A stretch of DNA of 64,000 bases from NCBI GenBank assembly GCA_945861265.1, contig CAMAUC010000001.1:1-64000 (forward strand). The letters are read 5' to 3'. Shown here in pieces: positions 36,450-44,855 of this stretch. This stretch comes from Rhizobium sp. Q54 (GTDB taxonomy: Bacteria > Pseudomonadota > Alphaproteobacteria > Rhizobiales > Xanthobacteraceae). Position numbers and translations under genes: made by a program. The notes beneath the pieces are model-generated. The model did not search any database. It was not told the origin of the DNA and was given only the letters and a program-made list of their open reading frames with translations. How positions within the stretch are numbered: the first letter of the stretch is position 1; each line of letters begins with the position of its first letter.

Positions 36450-37466
36450 TCAGCTTCGTTGGTAGCTTACCACATCCTGATCGATGGCGCCGAAAATGGA
36501 TTGGCCTTGCGCGTCGCGCATCTCGATGCGGACGCGGTCGCCGAATTTCAGAAACGGTGTCACCGGCTTGCCCTGTTGCAGCGTCTCGACGGTGCGCAAC
36601 TCGGCGATGCAGGAATAACCGAGCCCGCCGGCGGCGATCGGCTTGCCGGGGCCGCCATCGGCATCGCGGTTCGACACCGTGCCGGCGCCAAGGATCGTGC
36701 CGGCGGCAAGCGCGCGGGTCCTGGCGGCATGGACGATCAGCGTGGGGAAATCGAAGGTCATGTCCTCGCCGGTATTGGGTTTGCCGAACGGCTGACCGTT
36801 GACGAAGGACAAGAGCGGCAGCTTGACCTTGGCGCCATCGAAGGCCGCGCCCAGTTCGTCCGGCGTCACCGCGACCGGGGTAAAGGCCGAGGCCGGCTTG
36901 GACTGCACAAAGCCGAAGCCCTTGGCGAGTTCGGGGCCGGTCAGATTGCGCAACGTCACGTCGTTGACCAGCATGATGAGTTTGATCGCCTTGGCCGCCG
37001 CGTCGCGGCTGACGCCCATCGGGACGTCGCCGAGGACGACCACCACCTCGGCTTCCAGATCGATGCCCCAGGCCTCCTCGGCCAGCGGAATGGAATCGCA
37101 AGGCCCGAGCATGACGTCGGAGCCGCCCTGATACATCAGCGGATCGGTCCAGAACGAGGCCGGCATGTCGACGCCGCGGGCTTTGCGCACCAGCGCGACA
37201 TGATTGACGTAGGCCGAGCCGTCGAGCCACTGAAAAGCACGCGGCAGCGGCGCGGCGCACTCACGCGGATCGAAGGCCTGCACGTCACCCTCGCCTCGTT
37301 CCAAACCGGCGGCAACGGCGGCGAGCGCCGGCGCCAGCACCTCCCAATTGTCGAGCGCCGCCTGCATGGTCGGCGCCACGCCGCCGACGCCAATGCAGTG
37401 CGTCAGATCCTTCGACACGACGACCAGGCGGCCGTCGCGGCCGCCTTTGAGCGAGGCTAGTTTCAT
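36450..37466 (-). CDS. Fumarylacetoacetate hydrolase family protein
   Basis: A 338-residue FAH-fold hydrolase. The N-terminal extension with YVNHVALVRKARG precedes the catalytic domain, which has EAVVVLGDVPMG-like metal ligands (DLEAEVVVVLGDV), RNLTGPE and the C-terminal FLKFGDRVRIEM strand. In the context of hmgA and maiA it is the natural candidate for fumarylacetoacetase, which splits the product of maleylacetoacetate isomerase into fumarate and acetoacetate. Its ATGA start overlaps the stop of the preceding chlorite-dismutase-like gene. It is shorter than the two-domain eukaryotic FAH (about 420), as usual in bacteria. Confidence 0.88.
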   Translation of the reverse strand: MKLASLKGGRDGRLVVVSKDLTHCIGVGGVAPTMQAALDNWEVLAPALAAVAAGLERGEGDVQAFDPRECAAPLPRAFQWLDGSAYVNHVALVRKARGVDMPASFWTDPLMYQGGSDVMLGPCDSIPLAEEAWGIDLEAEVVVVLGDVPMGVSRDAAAKAIKLIMLVNDVTLRNLTGPELAKGFGFVQSKPASAFTPVAVTPDELGAAFDGAKVKLPLLSFVNGQPFGKPNTGEDMTFDFPTLIVHAARTRALAAGTILGAGTVSNRDADGGPGKPIAAGGLGYSCIAELRTVETLQQGKPVTPFLKFGDRVRIEMRDAQGQSIFGAIDQDVVSYQRS

Positions 37467-38047
37467 GATGGTGTTCCTTCACTCGCCGAACTGGTCAGCC
37501 GGATGTCAATCTCTCGTACCACGTAACGCCATTCTTCGGTCGCGCGCAGCTGCTCGACCATGCGATTGAAATCGGCCTCCGCGGCGGCCGGAAATTCAAA
37601 CCAAGTCAGAAAATCGAATGGCTCGCCGGCGTCGCGGCAATGGTGCAGCCGGCGCGCAACCGCCGGCAGATAATCCATGCCAATCGCGATATGGCGGGAG
37701 CGCTCCTCAAAGACTTTCCGACGCTCGTCCTGTGCCAGTTCCCACCAGGCGGGGCTTTTCCGAATCGGAATAAGCGCCGCCCGCGTCGCCTCCGCGCGCC
37801 CAAGCGGCGCCGACATCGACGCCAGCCGGGATTTCTCGTCGGTCGTGGTGTAGCGCAGATTGCTGGTGACGCCGCTCAGGGTCCATAGAGCGCCCCCTGC
37901 AGGCGCAGCCTGACCTTCCGAGATTGCCACATACGACGCGTCAGGCAGTCCCTCCCCGCTGACCGGCACGGATTGCGTGACCCGCCATCCGCCGCGCGCA
38001 ATTCCAGAAAAAGATACGCGCAACGGCGTCGACGTTGCGCCCATCAT
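37463..38047 (-). CDS. Chlorite dismutase family (Cld-like) protein
   Basis: A 194-residue protein. The second half carries the family pattern [20 protein letters not shown], a following [15 protein letters not shown] with His135/His136 (one is the probable proximal heme ligand), and [10 protein letters not shown], ending with [15 protein letters not shown]. These match the Cld/DyP-related heme-binding family (PF06778). Family members include chlorite dismutases, heme-synthesis HemQ and proteins of unknown role. It sits between hmgA and the FAH gene with ATGA overlaps on both sides, so it is made with the pathway. Chlorite chemistry is unlikely here; the actual function is open. Confidence 0.72.
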   Translation of the reverse strand: MMGATSTPLRVSFSGIARGGWRVTQSVPVSGEGLPDASYVAISEGQAAPAGGALWTLSGVTSNLRYTTTDEKSRLASMSAPLGRAEATRAALIPIRKSPAWWELAQDERRKVFEERSRHIAIGMDYLPAVARRLHHCRDAGEPFDFLTWFEFPAAAEADFNRMVEQLRATEEWRYVVREIDIRLTSSASEGTPS

Positions 38048-39354
38048 TTCGGCTCGCGCCGGTTCGGATCGAAATGCTTGTTCAGCCCGCTCCAGCAGTC
38101 CGCGTAATTGTCCTGCAAGGTATCGAGCGAGCCCGCATACTGGGTGACGCGCTGTCGGTAGCGCGTTTCGAACATGAAGGCGAGCGTGTTGGTCAGCTTG
38201 ACCGGCTTCAACTCGACATTACTGGCATGTTCGAAGGCGTCGCTGTCGGGCCCGTGCGGCAGCATCTGATTGTGCAGGCTGAAGCCGCCCGGCACGAAGC
38301 CCTCCGGCTTGGCGTCATAGACGCCGTACACCAGCCCCATGAACTCCGACATGATGTTGCGGTGATACCACGGCGGTCGGAAGGTGTTCTCGGCCACCAT
38401 CCAGCGCTCCGGGAAGATCACGAAGTCGATATTGGCGGTGCCGGGCGTTTCCGACGGCGAGGTCAGCACGGTGAAGATCGACGGATCGGGATGGTCGAAC
38501 GAAATGGCGCCGACCGGCGAATAGCGCCGCAAATCATACTTGTATGGATAGTAATTGCCGTGCCAGGCGACGACGTCGAGCGGCGACTGTGTCACCTCCG
38601 TCTTGTGCAGTTCGCCGCCCCACTTCACGAACAAAGTGTGCGGCCCCTCAACATCCTCGTAGGCCGCGACTGGCGTCAGGAAATCGCGCGGATTGGCCAG
38701 ACAATTGGCGCCGATCGGCCCGCGGTCCGGCAGCGTGAAACCGCCACCATAGTTTTCGCAGACATAGGCGCGCGCCGGTCCGTCGATCAGCTCAACGCGA
38801 AAGATGACGCCACGCGGGATAATGCAGATCTCGCCGGGCTCAATATCGATGACGCCGAACTCGGTGCGGAAACGGATTTTTCCCTGCTGCGCGACGATGA
38901 GGAATTCGCCATCGGAATTGCAGATGTGCTCGCGCGTCATCGACGCGGTGATGAACAACAAATGGCTGGCCATGCCGGCATGTGATTCGGCATCGCCTGC
39001 GGTGGTGATGGTGCGCAGGCCGGTGACGAACGTCACTTCGTCCCGCGGCATCGGCACCGGCGCCCAGCGCATCGGCCCGATCGGCACTTTGCCGTCTTCA
39101 CGTACCGGCGCTGTGCGGATGTGGCCTTGATCGACGCGCTGGAAGCGGCCGAAGTGCCGTACCGTCGGCCGGATGCGATAGAGCCAGGAGCGTTCGTTGG
39201 ACGCCTGCGGCGCGGTGAAGGCCGAGCCGGACAATTGCTCGGCATAGAGGCCGTAATCGCATTTCTGCGGCGAGTTGCGACCGACCGGCAGCGCCCCGGG
39301 CAACGCCTCGGTCTCAAAACTGTTGCCGAAGCCCGACATGTATTCGGACGCCAT
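38044..39354 (-). CDS. hmgA: Homogentisate 1,2-dioxygenase
   Basis: A 436-residue non-heme iron ring-cleaving dioxygenase that opens homogentisate to maleylacetoacetate. The iron-binding stretch [12 protein letters not shown] (His and Glu) and the later [15 protein letters not shown], with the second His, match human HGD, as does YMSGFGN at the N-terminus. The length is normal. GGGAGG eight bases upstream of the ATG is a strong ribosome-binding site. It heads the leftward operon and is divergent from marR. Its stop overlaps the Cld-like gene start. Confidence 0.97.
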   Translation of the reverse strand: MASEYMSGFGNSFETEALPGALPVGRNSPQKCDYGLYAEQLSGSAFTAPQASNERSWLYRIRPTVRHFGRFQRVDQGHIRTAPVREDGKVPIGPMRWAPVPMPRDEVTFVTGLRTITTAGDAESHAGMASHLLFITASMTREHICNSDGEFLIVAQQGKIRFRTEFGVIDIEPGEICIIPRGVIFRVELIDGPARAYVCENYGGGFTLPDRGPIGANCLANPRDFLTPVAAYEDVEGPHTLFVKWGGELHKTEVTQSPLDVVAWHGNYYPYKYDLRRYSPVGAISFDHPDPSIFTVLTSPSETPGTANIDFVIFPERWMVAENTFRPPWYHRNIMSEFMGLVYGVYDAKPEGFVPGGFSLHNQMLPHGPDSDAFEHASNVELKPVKLTNTLAFMFETRYRQRVTQYAGSLDTLQDNYADCWSGLNKHFDPNRREPK

Positions 39355-39378
39355 GGCGCAAACCTCCCGCTGATTAGA

Positions 39379-39396
39379 CTTATTTGAACAAATTAG
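39379..39396. promoter_or_regulatory. Candidate MarR operator upstream of hmgA
   Basis: CTTATTTGAACAAATTAG is an imperfect palindrome (arms CTTATTTG and CAAATTAG, seven of eight pairs). It lies 25 bases upstream of the hmgA start, in the region shared with marR. Size and AT-rich symmetry suit a MarR dimer. Confidence 0.4.
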
Positions 39397-39508
39397 TTGC
39401 CATTGAAACCATGGTCAATGCTCAAGTGCCGCCGCCGCCCCCTATGCCCCGATTTCTGTACCAATTTCCGCCAATTGGGGCCCCCTTTATAACCTTAGAA
39501 GGCTTCCA

Positions 39509-39518
39509 AACTATAGTT
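39509..39518. promoter_or_regulatory. Perfect 10-base palindrome upstream of marR
   Basis: AACTATAGTT is self-complementary and lies about 95 bases upstream of the marR start; it may be a second operator or part of the promoter. The core is short, so this is weak. Confidence 0.25.
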
Positions 39519-39613
39519 GCACCTGAACGGAGTTTCGTCCAAAGTTACTTCTACGCGCGACGGCAGCCGCCATGCATGGCCTGCCCCACGCGGGAGAACG
39601 CGGCAACCCAGCG

Positions 39614-40132
39614 ATGACCGACACAACCGCTCCAGCAATGCCCGCCCACCCGGGCACTGCCGATGCGGCGCTCAAGCTGGAAGAATTCCTGCCTTACCGG
39701 CTCAATATCTGCGCCAACATCGTATCGACCGCGCTGTCACGGATTTACGCCGAGCGCTACAGCATCGGCGTGCCGGAATGGCGCGTGCTGGTGACATTGG
39801 GCCAATTCGGCATGATGACCGCCAAGGCGATCGGCATCCACAGCCATATGCACAAGACCAAGGTGTCGCGCGCGGTTGCCATGCTGGAACGGCGCAAGCT
39901 CGTGGTCCGGCGCGCCAATCGCGACGATTTGCGCGAGGCATTCCTGTCGCTGACGCCTGCCGGGCGCGATATCTACAGCGATCTTGCGCCCAGCGCGCTC
40001 GAATTCGCCCAGCAATTGATGGAAACCGTGGAGCCGGCCGACCGCGCCGCGTTGGGCCGCGCGCTCAACAAGCTGATCGACCATGCCGCGCAGATCGCCA
40101 GCGATATCGCCAAAAGCGGCAATCCCGGATAG
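39614..40132 (+). CDS. MarR-family transcriptional regulator
   Basis: A 172-residue winged-helix regulator. The N-terminal dimer helices precede YRLNICANIVSTALSRIYAE and WRVLVTLGQFG, the recognition region HKTKVSRAVAMLERRKLVVRR, and the wing DDLREAFLSLTPAGRDIY. Divergent placement from hmgA indicates control of the homogentisate genes, probably as a repressor released by an aromatic ligand; that is inference from context. I use the ATG at 39614; an upstream ATG at 39572 is in frame. Confidence 0.9.
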   Translation: MTDTTAPAMPAHPGTADAALKLEEFLPYRLNICANIVSTALSRIYAERYSIGVPEWRVLVTLGQFGMMTAKAIGIHSHMHKTKVSRAVAMLERRKLVVRRANRDDLREAFLSLTPAGRDIYSDLAPSALEFAQQLMETVEPADRAALGRALNKLIDHAAQIASDIAKSGNPG

Positions 40133-40176
40133 CTTACCCTGATCGTTAGCTGCCGACGTCGCGTGTTTTTATGTTT

Positions 40177-40225
40177 GCGCATGATCTGATCCGAAAACCG
40201 GTTCCCACTTTTCGGGATCATGCGC
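40177..40225 (+). repeat. Palindromic repeat, family A copy 2
   Basis: GCGCATGATC...CCGAAAACCGGTTCCCACTTTTCGG...GATCATGCGC, between marR and maiA. Its right arm contributes an ATG in frame with maiA. Confidence 0.88.
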
Positions 40226-40243
40226 GCTAGCCGGGGTAATCTT

Positions 40244-40879
40244 GTGAAGCTCTATTCCTATTTCCGTTCGTCCGCAGCCTACCGCGTGCGGATCGCACTC
40301 AATCTCAAGGGCCTGCCCTACGAGATGGTCTCCATCCATCTCACCAAGGACGGCGGCCATCAGCGCGCGCCGGAATTCAAGGCGGTCAATCCGCAGATGC
40401 GGGTTCCCGCGCTGAAGCTGTCGAGCGGCGAAGTCCTCACGCAATCCCTCGCCATCATTGAATATCTCGACGAGATCAATCCCGAACGCCCGCTGCTGCC
40501 GGCGGACGCCCTGGCGCGCGCCAAAGTGCGCGCCATCGCGCAGCTCATCGCTTGCGACATTCACCCCCTCAACAATCTCATTGCGCTGCAATATCTCAAA
40601 CGCACGCTCAAGCATGAGCAGCCGGAGATCGACGCCTGGTATCATCACTGGGTGATCGAGGGCTTCACCGCGCTCGAAGCCATGATGACGCCCGGGCCCT
40701 ATGCCTGCGGCGCGCATGTCACCCTCGCCGATATCTGTCTGGTGCCGCAGGTCTACAATGCCCGCCGGCTGAAGGTCCCACTCGACAAATTTCCAAAAAT
40801 CGTCGCTGTCGATGCCGCCTGCCTGAAGCTCCCGGCCTTCGACAAGGCACGGCCCGAGAACCAGCCGGATGCCGAGTGA
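40244..40879 (+). CDS. maiA: Maleylacetoacetate isomerase (zeta-class GST)
   Basis: A 211-residue zeta GST that isomerises maleylacetoacetate to fumarylacetoacetate with glutathione. The signature SSAAYRVRIALNLKG (catalytic Ser-Ser region) opens the protein, with LTQSLAIIEYL and the helical domain following. I choose the GTG at 40244 (VKLYSYFRSS, the family's usual N-terminus), preceded by GGGG. The in-frame ATG at 40220 lies in a palindromic repeat and would add eight foreign residues. It supplies the step between hmgA and the FAH-family hydrolase on the opposite strand. Confidence 0.93.
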   Translation: MKLYSYFRSSAAYRVRIALNLKGLPYEMVSIHLTKDGGHQRAPEFKAVNPQMRVPALKLSSGEVLTQSLAIIEYLDEINPERPLLPADALARAKVRAIAQLIACDIHPLNNLIALQYLKRTLKHEQPEIDAWYHHWVIEGFTALEAMMTPGPYACGAHVTLADICLVPQVYNARRLKVPLDKFPKIVAVDAACLKLPAFDKARPENQPDAE

Positions 40880-40952
40880 CGCGAGGTTGCCGGCCTGCTA
40901 GACCGGGCCGGCACGACGCCCGCCACCCTGCAAAAAATTTGCGAAAAGCCCC

Positions 40953-41825
40953 GTGACCACATCCAAGCTTGCCCGCGTCGTCTTCTGGATGGTCGGCGCC
41001 CTGTTGTCGTTCTCGGTGATGGCAGTGTCGATCCGCGAATTGTCGCGCGGCGGCATGAGCATCTTCGAGATTCTCGCCATTCGCAGCGGCGTCGCACTTC
41101 TGGTCTTGCTCGTCCTGTTGGCGCTGCGCCCGGAACTGCGCCTGCTGACGCGGCCGCATCGCATGAGCCTGCACGTGTTCCGCAATACCGTGCATTACGC
41201 ATCCCAATTCGCCTGGGCGCTCAGCCTCACCATGCTGCCGCTTGCCATGGTATTCGCGCTTGAATTCACGATGCCGGCCTGGACCGCGCTATTGGCGGTC
41301 TGGCTCCTGGCCGAAAAGATGACGCCAAGCCGGTTCGGCGTTGTCGTGTTCGGGCTGATCGGCGTTCTGGTCATCCTGCGTCCGGGCATTGCCGACTTCA
41401 ATCCAGGCGCGGTGCTCGTGCTGCTGGCAGCCTTCGGCTACGCCATTACCATGATCACCACAAAGAAGCTGACATCGACCGAAACCACCTTTGCCATCAT
41501 TTTCTGGATGGCGGTCATCCAGTTTCCGCTGTCGCTGATCGGCAGCGATCCGAGCAAATTCGTTCATATGCACATCAGCCACATTCTGCCCGCCATCGGC
41601 GTCGGCGTCGCCGGGCTGACGTCGCATTACTGCCTTAGTAATGCCTTCCGCGCGGGCGATGCCACCTTGGTCGTACCGCTGGATTTCATGCGTATTCCGT
41701 TGATCGCGGTGGTCGGCTGGGCGTTCTACGGCGAAAGCCTCGATATTTTCGTCCTGATCGGCGCCCTGATCATTATAGCCGGCGTGCTCTGGAACCTGCG
41801 GTCGGAGCATGCGCGGGCGCACTGA
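40953..41825 (+). CDS. DMT/EamA-family transporter
   Basis: A 290-residue inner-membrane protein with ten predicted hydrophobic segments in two EamA repeats: FEILAIRSGVALLVLLVLL, FALEFTMPAWTALLAVWLL and LVVPLDFMRIPLIAVVGWAFYGE are visible. DMT carriers export amino acids, metabolites or aromatics. It starts with GTG 73 bases after maiA on the same strand; a link to aromatic transport is possible but not shown. The ribosome-binding site is weak. Confidence 0.88.
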   Translation: MTTSKLARVVFWMVGALLSFSVMAVSIRELSRGGMSIFEILAIRSGVALLVLLVLLALRPELRLLTRPHRMSLHVFRNTVHYASQFAWALSLTMLPLAMVFALEFTMPAWTALLAVWLLAEKMTPSRFGVVVFGLIGVLVILRPGIADFNPGAVLVLLAAFGYAITMITTKKLTSTETTFAIIFWMAVIQFPLSLIGSDPSKFVHMHISHILPAIGVGVAGLTSHYCLSNAFRAGDATLVVPLDFMRIPLIAVVGWAFYGESLDIFVLIGALIIIAGVLWNLRSEHARAH

Positions 41826-41857
41826 CAGTCTCGCAAGACCGTTATTTTGGACCTAGA

Positions 41858-42940
41858 ATGCGCGCCATGAGATTTTCGACGATTCCCTTGACCGCCGCGA
41901 CCTTGATCGCGCTCACGGCCGCCGGCGCCGCTTGGGCGCAGGCGCCGTCGGCCAGCCCGACCTGCCAGCGGCTGGAGGCGCAACTGGCCTCGATCGACCG
42001 CGGCAATGGCGACCCGGCGCGCGCCGACCGCATCAGGCGGGCCGAGGATGCGCTCAACCGCCAGCAGAACGAAGTCGACCGGATCGTCGAACAAGGTCGC
42101 CGCAGCAATTGCGAAAACTCCGGCTTCTTCTCGATCTTCAGCCAACCACCGCCGCAATGCACTTCGATCAACCGGCAGATCGACCAGCAGCGTTCGACGC
42201 TCGAGCGCATGCAGATCGAGTTCGAGCAGCTCAATGGCGGCACTGCCGAACGCGCCGCGCAACGCCAGTCCGTGCTGATCTCGCTCGGCGAAAACAATTG
42301 CGGCGCGCAATACCGTTCGGCCGCCTTGCAGGGCCAGCAAGGTGGCTTCTTCGACCGCCTGTTTGGCGGCAACAACAACAGCGGAATTTTCTCGACGCCG
42401 GCCGGGCCGATGGGCAGCACATTCCGCACCATCTGTGTGCGGTCCTGCGACGGCTATTATTTCCCGATTTCATTCGCGACGACGCAGGAGCGTTTTCGCG
42501 ACGACGAGCAGGCCTGCCAGCGCATGTGCCCGGCGGCGGAAGTGGCGCTCTACGCCTATCATAATCCCGGCGAGGAAGTGTCGCAGGCCGTGTCACTCAG
42601 CGGCCGGCCCTATACCGAACTGCCCAACGCCTTCGCCTATCGCAAGGCGCTGACTCCGGCCTGCGGCTGCCGCAAGCCCGGCGAAAGCTGGGCCAATGCG
42701 CTCAAATCGCTCGGCGGCGACGATACCGTCGCGCCCGGCGACGTGGTGGTGACGGAACAGAACGCCAAGCAGCTATCGCAACCGCGCATCGGCGCCGACG
42801 GCAAACCGATCCGCGCGCGCGCGCCAACGAATGCGCCGGCGCCGGTTCAGCAAGGCCAGCCGGCCGCGCAAGCGCCGCCAGCCACCGACGCCAAGCGCGA
42901 CGTGCGCACGGTCGGGCCGACCTTCTTGCCGGCAAGGTAG
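41858..42940 (+). CDS. DUF2865 family secreted protein
   Basis: A 360-residue exported protein. A signal peptide (cleavage near AWA-Q) is followed by a helical region with paired Cys, a Gly/Asn-rich linker, and a conserved Cys-rich domain (FRTICVRSCDGYYFPIS, DEQACQRMCP, TPACGCRKPGES) that fits DUF2865, known mainly from Rhizobiales. The C-terminus is low-complexity Pro/Ala/Gln. SCDGYYFPISF is the family signature. The role is unknown, but envelope localisation is clear. It converges on nadE across a palindromic repeat. Confidence 0.85.
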   Translation: MRAMRFSTIPLTAATLIALTAAGAAWAQAPSASPTCQRLEAQLASIDRGNGDPARADRIRRAEDALNRQQNEVDRIVEQGRRSNCENSGFFSIFSQPPPQCTSINRQIDQQRSTLERMQIEFEQLNGGTAERAAQRQSVLISLGENNCGAQYRSAALQGQQGGFFDRLFGGNNNSGIFSTPAGPMGSTFRTICVRSCDGYYFPISFATTQERFRDDEQACQRMCPAAEVALYAYHNPGEEVSQAVSLSGRPYTELPNAFAYRKALTPACGCRKPGESWANALKSLGGDDTVAPGDVVVTEQNAKQLSQPRIGADGKPIRARAPTNAPAPVQQGQPAAQAPPATDAKRDVRTVGPTFLPAR

Positions 42941-42952
42941 CGCTTATACTCA

Positions 42953-43001
42953 GCGCATGATTTTGTCCAAAAACCGGTTCCCACTTTTCGGGATCATGCG
43001 C
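42953..43001 (+). repeat. Palindromic repeat, family A copy 3
   Basis: GCGCATGATT...AAAACCGGTTCCCACTTTTCGG...GATCATGCGC between the converging DUF2865 and nadE genes; its right end is one base from the nadE stop codon. It may also act as a terminator for both. Confidence 0.88.
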
Positions 43002-43002
43002 G

Positions 43003-44745
43003 TTAAAAATCGAACGCTTCGGTTTTCACCGGCTGCCCCGTGACGAGCGAAGTGTCGGGCGCCGGCAGCGGGGTGCCGGGATCGCGGAAGCGATTGGTGA
43101 TCGGATAACGGCGGTCGCGGCCGAAATTCTTCAACGTCACCTTCACACCCGGCGCCGCCTGCCGCCTTTTGTATTCGGCGATGTTGAGCAGACGCTCGAT
43201 CCGCATCACGGTGTCGCGCTCGAAGCCGGCGGCGATGATGATCGAGACCGGTTCCTCGCGCTCGACCAGACGCTCGAGGATCGGATCGAGAATGCTGTAA
43301 GGCGGCAGCGAATCCTCGTCCTTCTGGTTTTCGCGCAATTCCGCCGTCGGTGGCCGGGTGATGATGTTCTCCGGGATGACGACGCCGTTCGGCCCCAGCG
43401 CATCGCCCGGCTTCCATTCGTTGCGCAGGCGCGACAGGCGGAAGACTTCGAGCTTGTAGAGATCCTTGATCGGATTGAAGCCGCCGTTCATGTCGCCATA
43501 GAGCGTGGCATAGCCGACCGACATTTCCGACTTGTTGCCGGTGGTCACCACCATCAGATTGAACTTGTTGGAAATCGCCATGAGAATGGTGCCGCGCGCG
43601 CGCGACTGCAGGTTTTCTTCCGTGACGTCGCGCGGTCTGCCGGTAAAGGCCGGAGCCAGCGCCTGTTCAAGGCCTTCGACCGCCGATGCGATCGGAATGA
43701 TCTCGTAGGCGACGCCAAGCGCCTTGGCGCATAGAGCCGCGTCGTCGAGCGATTCCTGCGCGGTGTATTTGTACGGCATCATGACGCAGCGCACGCGGCT
43801 CGGACCGAGCGCGTCGACGGCCATCGCCGCGACCAGCGCGGAATCGATGCCGCCCGACAGGCCGATGACGACGCCGGGAAATCCGTTCTTGTTGACGTAG
43901 TCGCGCAGGCCCAAGACGCAAGCCGCATAATCGGCCCGTTCGGCTTCAACGGCGGGCACCATCGGACCGTTTTCGCAAGTCCACGTGCCGCCGCGGCGCG
44001 CCCATTGCGTGGTGACGATGGTTTCTTCAAAGGCGCCAAGCTGGAACGCCAACGAGCAATCGGCATGCAGACCGAACGAGACACCGTCGAAAATCAACTC
44101 GTCCTGACCGCCGATCTGGTTGACGTAAATCGTCGGCAGTCCCTGCTCGGTGACGCGCGCGACCGCGATGTTGAGCCGGACGTCGCCCTTCTGCCGCCAG
44201 TACGGCGAGCCGTTCGGCACGACGAGGATTTCCGCGCCGGTCTCGGCAAGGCACTCGACGATTTCGTCGCCCCAGATGTCCTCGCAAATCGGCACACCAA
44301 GCCGCACGCCGCGGAAATTGACCGGGCCCGGCATGGGACCAGCGGCGAAAACGCGCTTTTCGTCGAATACGCCGTAGTTCGGCAGATCGACCTTGAAGCG
44401 CAGCGCGGCGATTGCGCCGCCATCGAGCAGCGCCACCGCGTTATAGAGCTTGCCGCCGTCGACCCAGGGCGTGCCGACCAGAAGCGCCGGGCCGCCGGAG
44501 GCGGTTTCGCGGGCGAGCTTTTCGATTTCGGCGCGGCAGGCGGCCTGGAAGGCCGGCTTGAGCACGAGGTCTTCCGGCGGATAGCCGGCGATGAACAGTT
44601 CGGGGAACACCACGAGATCGGCGCCCTGTTGCGCGGCGACGTCGCGGGCGCGGCGCACCTTCTCGGCATTGCCGGCGATGTCGCCGACCGTCGAGTTGAG
44701 CTGCGCGCAGCAAATCGCCAGTTTGTCGGCGGGACGGTTGTTCAT
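43003..44745 (-). CDS. nadE: Glutamine-hydrolysing NAD+ synthase
   Basis: A 580-residue two-domain enzyme. The N-terminal nitrilase-like glutaminase has the Glu in VFPELFIAGYPPEDL, the Lys in RFKVDLPNYGVFDE and the Cys in VPICEDIWG. The C-terminal synthase has the P-loop GLSGGIDSAL and TGNKSEMSVGY. It amidates nicotinate adenine dinucleotide, the last step to NAD+. The length is typical of the long NadE form. It is read leftward alone. Confidence 0.96.
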   Translation of the reverse strand: MNNRPADKLAICCAQLNSTVGDIAGNAEKVRRARDVAAQQGADLVVFPELFIAGYPPEDLVLKPAFQAACRAEIEKLARETASGGPALLVGTPWVDGGKLYNAVALLDGGAIAALRFKVDLPNYGVFDEKRVFAAGPMPGPVNFRGVRLGVPICEDIWGDEIVECLAETGAEILVVPNGSPYWRQKGDVRLNIAVARVTEQGLPTIYVNQIGGQDELIFDGVSFGLHADCSLAFQLGAFEETIVTTQWARRGGTWTCENGPMVPAVEAERADYAACVLGLRDYVNKNGFPGVVIGLSGGIDSALVAAMAVDALGPSRVRCVMMPYKYTAQESLDDAALCAKALGVAYEIIPIASAVEGLEQALAPAFTGRPRDVTEENLQSRARGTILMAISNKFNLMVVTTGNKSEMSVGYATLYGDMNGGFNPIKDLYKLEVFRLSRLRNEWKPGDALGPNGVVIPENIITRPPTAELRENQKDEDSLPPYSILDPILERLVEREEPVSIIIAAGFERDTVMRIERLLNIAEYKRRQAAPGVKVTLKNFGRDRRYPITNRFRDPGTPLPAPDTSLVTGQPVKTEAFDF

Positions 44746-44855
44746 AAGGATTCTCTACCGCCTCGCCAACACAGCCGGCAATGGGCACCCGCGCAAGGCT
44801 CGTCTGCGGGGCGAAAAGGCTCCGCAGACCTGGCCGCACGCTGACTTGGCTGCAA

